From VGEM01 sp033764265 (lineage in GTDB: Bacteria > Pseudomonadota > Alphaproteobacteria > Rhodospirillales > Rhodospirillaceae): a DNA stretch of 7,097 nt. The notes below the pieces were generated by a model, which saw only the letters and a program-made list of their open reading frames with translations, did no database searches and was not told where the DNA came from. The translations under genes and the position numbers were made by a program. Each line of letters begins with the position of its first letter. Positions within the stretch are counted from its first letter, which is position 1. The stretch is taken from NCBI GenBank assembly GCA_033764265.1, contig JANRJB010000134.1, positions 1-7,097 on the forward strand. The letters are read 5' to 3'. This document shows positions 5,811 to 7,097 of the stretch, one piece after another.

Positions 5811-6773
5811 TCAGCCGCGCTGATTGACCTCCCACAGGAAGCCGTCGGGATCGAAGAAGCCCATCGAGGTCATGGCGGTCTCGCCCGTGTTGCCGGTGCG
5901 CGGCACGGTGCGGCTGAACGGCTGGCGGGTGACGCGCACGCCGGCGGCCTGGACGCGAGCGAACAGTGCGGCTGCGTCTTCGGTGCCGGCCACGAACAAC
6001 GCCCGGCCGATGCCGTAGTCGAACGACGTCTCGCCGGGGTCGGGCAGCGGGTCCTTCAGGAACGCAAGCGCCCCGGCCATGCCGATATAGTCGTGGGCGG
6101 CGCGCGCGACGGCGAAGCGCACGGTGTCGCCCTTCTTGCCGGCGGCCAGCATGCCTTCGATCTGCATGGTGGAGTCCTGGTACTTCGCCAGGCCCAACGC
6201 GCCAGTGAGGAAGCCAAGCGACCGGTCGACGTCGCGCACGATGCAGGTGGTGCGGCGGATCAGGAAACTCTGCGGATTGGGGCGGTTGTAGCGGTAGTAG
6301 GTCTCGTAGAAAAAACCCTCGGGGTCGAAAAACGACATCGAGGCGTACTCGATGGTGCCCTGGCCTCGCGGATCGGGGAAAGTGCCGTCGGCGGGCGGAC
6401 TGTGCACGCGCGCGCCCGGAAACGCGGCGATGGCCGCGACCAGCTTGGCCATGTCGGGCACGTCGGCCACCAGCACCACGTCGCCGATGCCGAGCCGCGC
6501 CTTCTGCGGCCCCGATCCCAACGGGCCGGGCGACGGCAGGCGCGGGTTCAGCCACTCGAGCAGGCCGATCTTGCCGATCTCGGCATCCGCGCCGCCGCTC
6601 ATGATGTAGAGCTGCACTTCGTCGCCCGGTTTGCCGCACGGGATGATGCCGCCCGACAGCGTGAGCCGTGCATCGTAGTCGACCCGCCAACCCAGCACGT
6701 CGCGGTAAAATCGCATCATGGCGCCGGCGTCGGCGCAGATCAGTGTGGTGCGTTTGATGGTGACGGCGGACAT
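5811..6773 (-). CDS. Two-domain VOC (glyoxalase/dioxygenase-fold) protein
   Basis: A 320-residue protein made of two tandem vicinal-oxygen-chelate domains, roughly residues 1-165 and 166-320. Each opens with a matching strand (IKRTTLICADAGAMMRFYRD at 6-25; IRRTTCIVRDVDRSLGFL at 172-189) and closes with the VOC C-terminal signature (SFFDPEGFFYE, 147-157; GFFDPDGFLWEV, 305-316). VOC proteins include glyoxalase I, extradiol dioxygenases and resistance proteins that bind a metal via His/Gln and Glu. Here the first-strand ligand position in both domains is Thr (RTT), while the terminal Glu is kept in both (E157, E315). Catalysis may therefore be altered or lost, or metal binding may differ. The ATG at 6773 is supported by GGGAAGG 7 nt upstream. 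It sits between the brnA-like and MazG-like genes, all on the minus strand. Substrate unknown. Confidence 0.88.
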   Translation of the reverse strand: MSAVTIKRTTLICADAGAMMRFYRDVLGWRVDYDARLTLSGGIIPCGKPGDEVQLYIMSGGADAEIGKIGLLEWLNPRLPSPGPLGSGPQKARLGIGDVVLVADVPDMAKLVAAIAAFPGARVHSPPADGTFPDPRGQGTIEYASMSFFDPEGFFYETYYRYNRPNPQSFLIRRTTCIVRDVDRSLGFLTGALGLAKYQDSTMQIEGMLAAGKKGDTVRFAVARAAHDYIGMAGALAFLKDPLPDPGETSFDYGIGRALFVAGTEDAAALFARVQAAGVRVTRQPFSRTVPRTGNTGETAMTSMGFFDPDGFLWEVNQRG

Positions 6774-6780
6774 GCGCGGC

Positions 6781-6787
6781 CCTTCCC
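6781..6787 (-). promoter_or_regulatory. Shine-Dalgarno site of the VOC gene
   Basis: GGGAAGG on the minus strand, 7 nt before the ATG at 6773, supports that start codon. Confidence 0.7.
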
Positions 6788-6830
6788 TGGTTCGGCGAAG
6801 GTCCAGCCTAGCGCGATGTCGGCGGCCGCG

Positions 6831-7097
6831 TCACGCCGCGCGGCGGCGGGCGGGTTTGCGGGGTTTCGTCGCGGTGGCGTTCGCACGGGATCGGGCCAGC
6901 GCGCGGGCCAGCACCTCGTTGATGCGCCGCTGCCAGCCGGGCCCCATGGCCTTGAACCCGGCGATGACATGCGGATCGAGCCTGAGCGAAATGTGCTGCT
7001 TGGTCTGCGCCAGCTTCGGCCGGCCGCGGGCGTGCTTCACCGCTTCGAGCAGTTCGGGAAACACTTCCCTCACCGGCCGGGCGCGGCGGAAGTCGGC
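6831..7097 (-). CDS. brnA: BrnA-type antitoxin, 5'-truncated by window edge
   Basis: 88 residues are visible, ending at TGA 6831. BrnA is the DNA-binding antitoxin of the type II BrnT/BrnA system; it neutralises the RNase toxin BrnT and represses its own operon. The hallmark is present: a short linker ARGRPKLAQTKQ, the ribbon-helix-helix strand HISLRLD, then VIAGFKAMGPGWQRRINEVLARAL, where GPGWQ-RIN is characteristic of BrnA. A GTG at 7073 could start an 80-residue protein, but the frame stays open to the edge with coding-like residues (ADFRRARP), so the real start is probably just outside. The C-terminus carries a basic tail (RANATATKPRKPARRRAA). In known systems brnT lies immediately upstream of brnA, which here would be beyond base 7097. 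The VOC gene follows after 57 bp. The symbol is by family resemblance only. Confidence 0.82.
   Translation of the reverse strand, partial: ADFRRARPVREVFPELLEAVKHARGRPKLAQTKQHISLRLDPHVIAGFKAMGPGWQRRINEVLARALARSRANATATKPRKPARRRAA

Overview
The window is very GC-rich, tightly packed, and uses GTG/TTG as well as ATG starts. The gene families (DctP-type TRAP binding protein, GlcD-like FAD oxidase, BrnA antitoxin, MFS_3 exporter) are typical of a high-GC proteobacterium. An alphaproteobacterium (Rhizobiales/Rhodospirillales-like) is my best guess, but that is inference from style and not from a marker gene.

Layout. Bases 1-5366 are read on the plus strand: a class I SAM-dependent methyltransferase (5' end outside the window), an FAD-linked oxidase of the VAO/GlcD type, a secreted TRAP-type solute-binding protein (DctP family) without its membrane subunits, and an MFS exporter. 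Bases 5375-7097 are read on the minus strand. In transcription order these are a BrnA-type antitoxin (its start, and probably its BrnT toxin, lie beyond the right edge), a two-domain VOC (glyoxalase-fold) protein and a small MazG-like pyrophosphohydrolase. The two blocks converge with only 8 bp between the MFS and MazG-like stop codons.

The most striking content is a 166/167-bp repeat present twice in the same orientation (2695-2860 and 3870-4036), one copy on each side of the TRAP gene. The copies differ by one substitution and one inserted G. Each copy is a pair of long hairpins, A and B, joined by a 12-bp AT-rich linker. Hairpin B is a diverged, inverted version of hairpin A. They share the terminal CTAG-TGG foot, a three-base AAA bulge and a GCATCCC segment at the loop, and all seven base changes inside the stems are matched by compensating changes in the opposite arm. 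In both copies the first CTAG of the repeat provides the TAG stop codon of the upstream gene, and CTAG also closes the repeat. This suggests a non-autonomous, REP/MITE-like element that targets CTAG, with a 4-bp target duplication. Removing the first copy together with one CTAG leaves only 17 bp between the oxidase stop and the TRAP start, so the element appears to have split a tight gene pair. Alternatively, the repeats plus the TRAP gene moved as one cassette.

Methyltransferase, oxidase and TRAP protein may form a small uptake/oxidation operon for an organic acid or related compound, but no substrate can be read from the sequence. The minus-strand genes look like housekeeping and accessory functions unrelated to that group.
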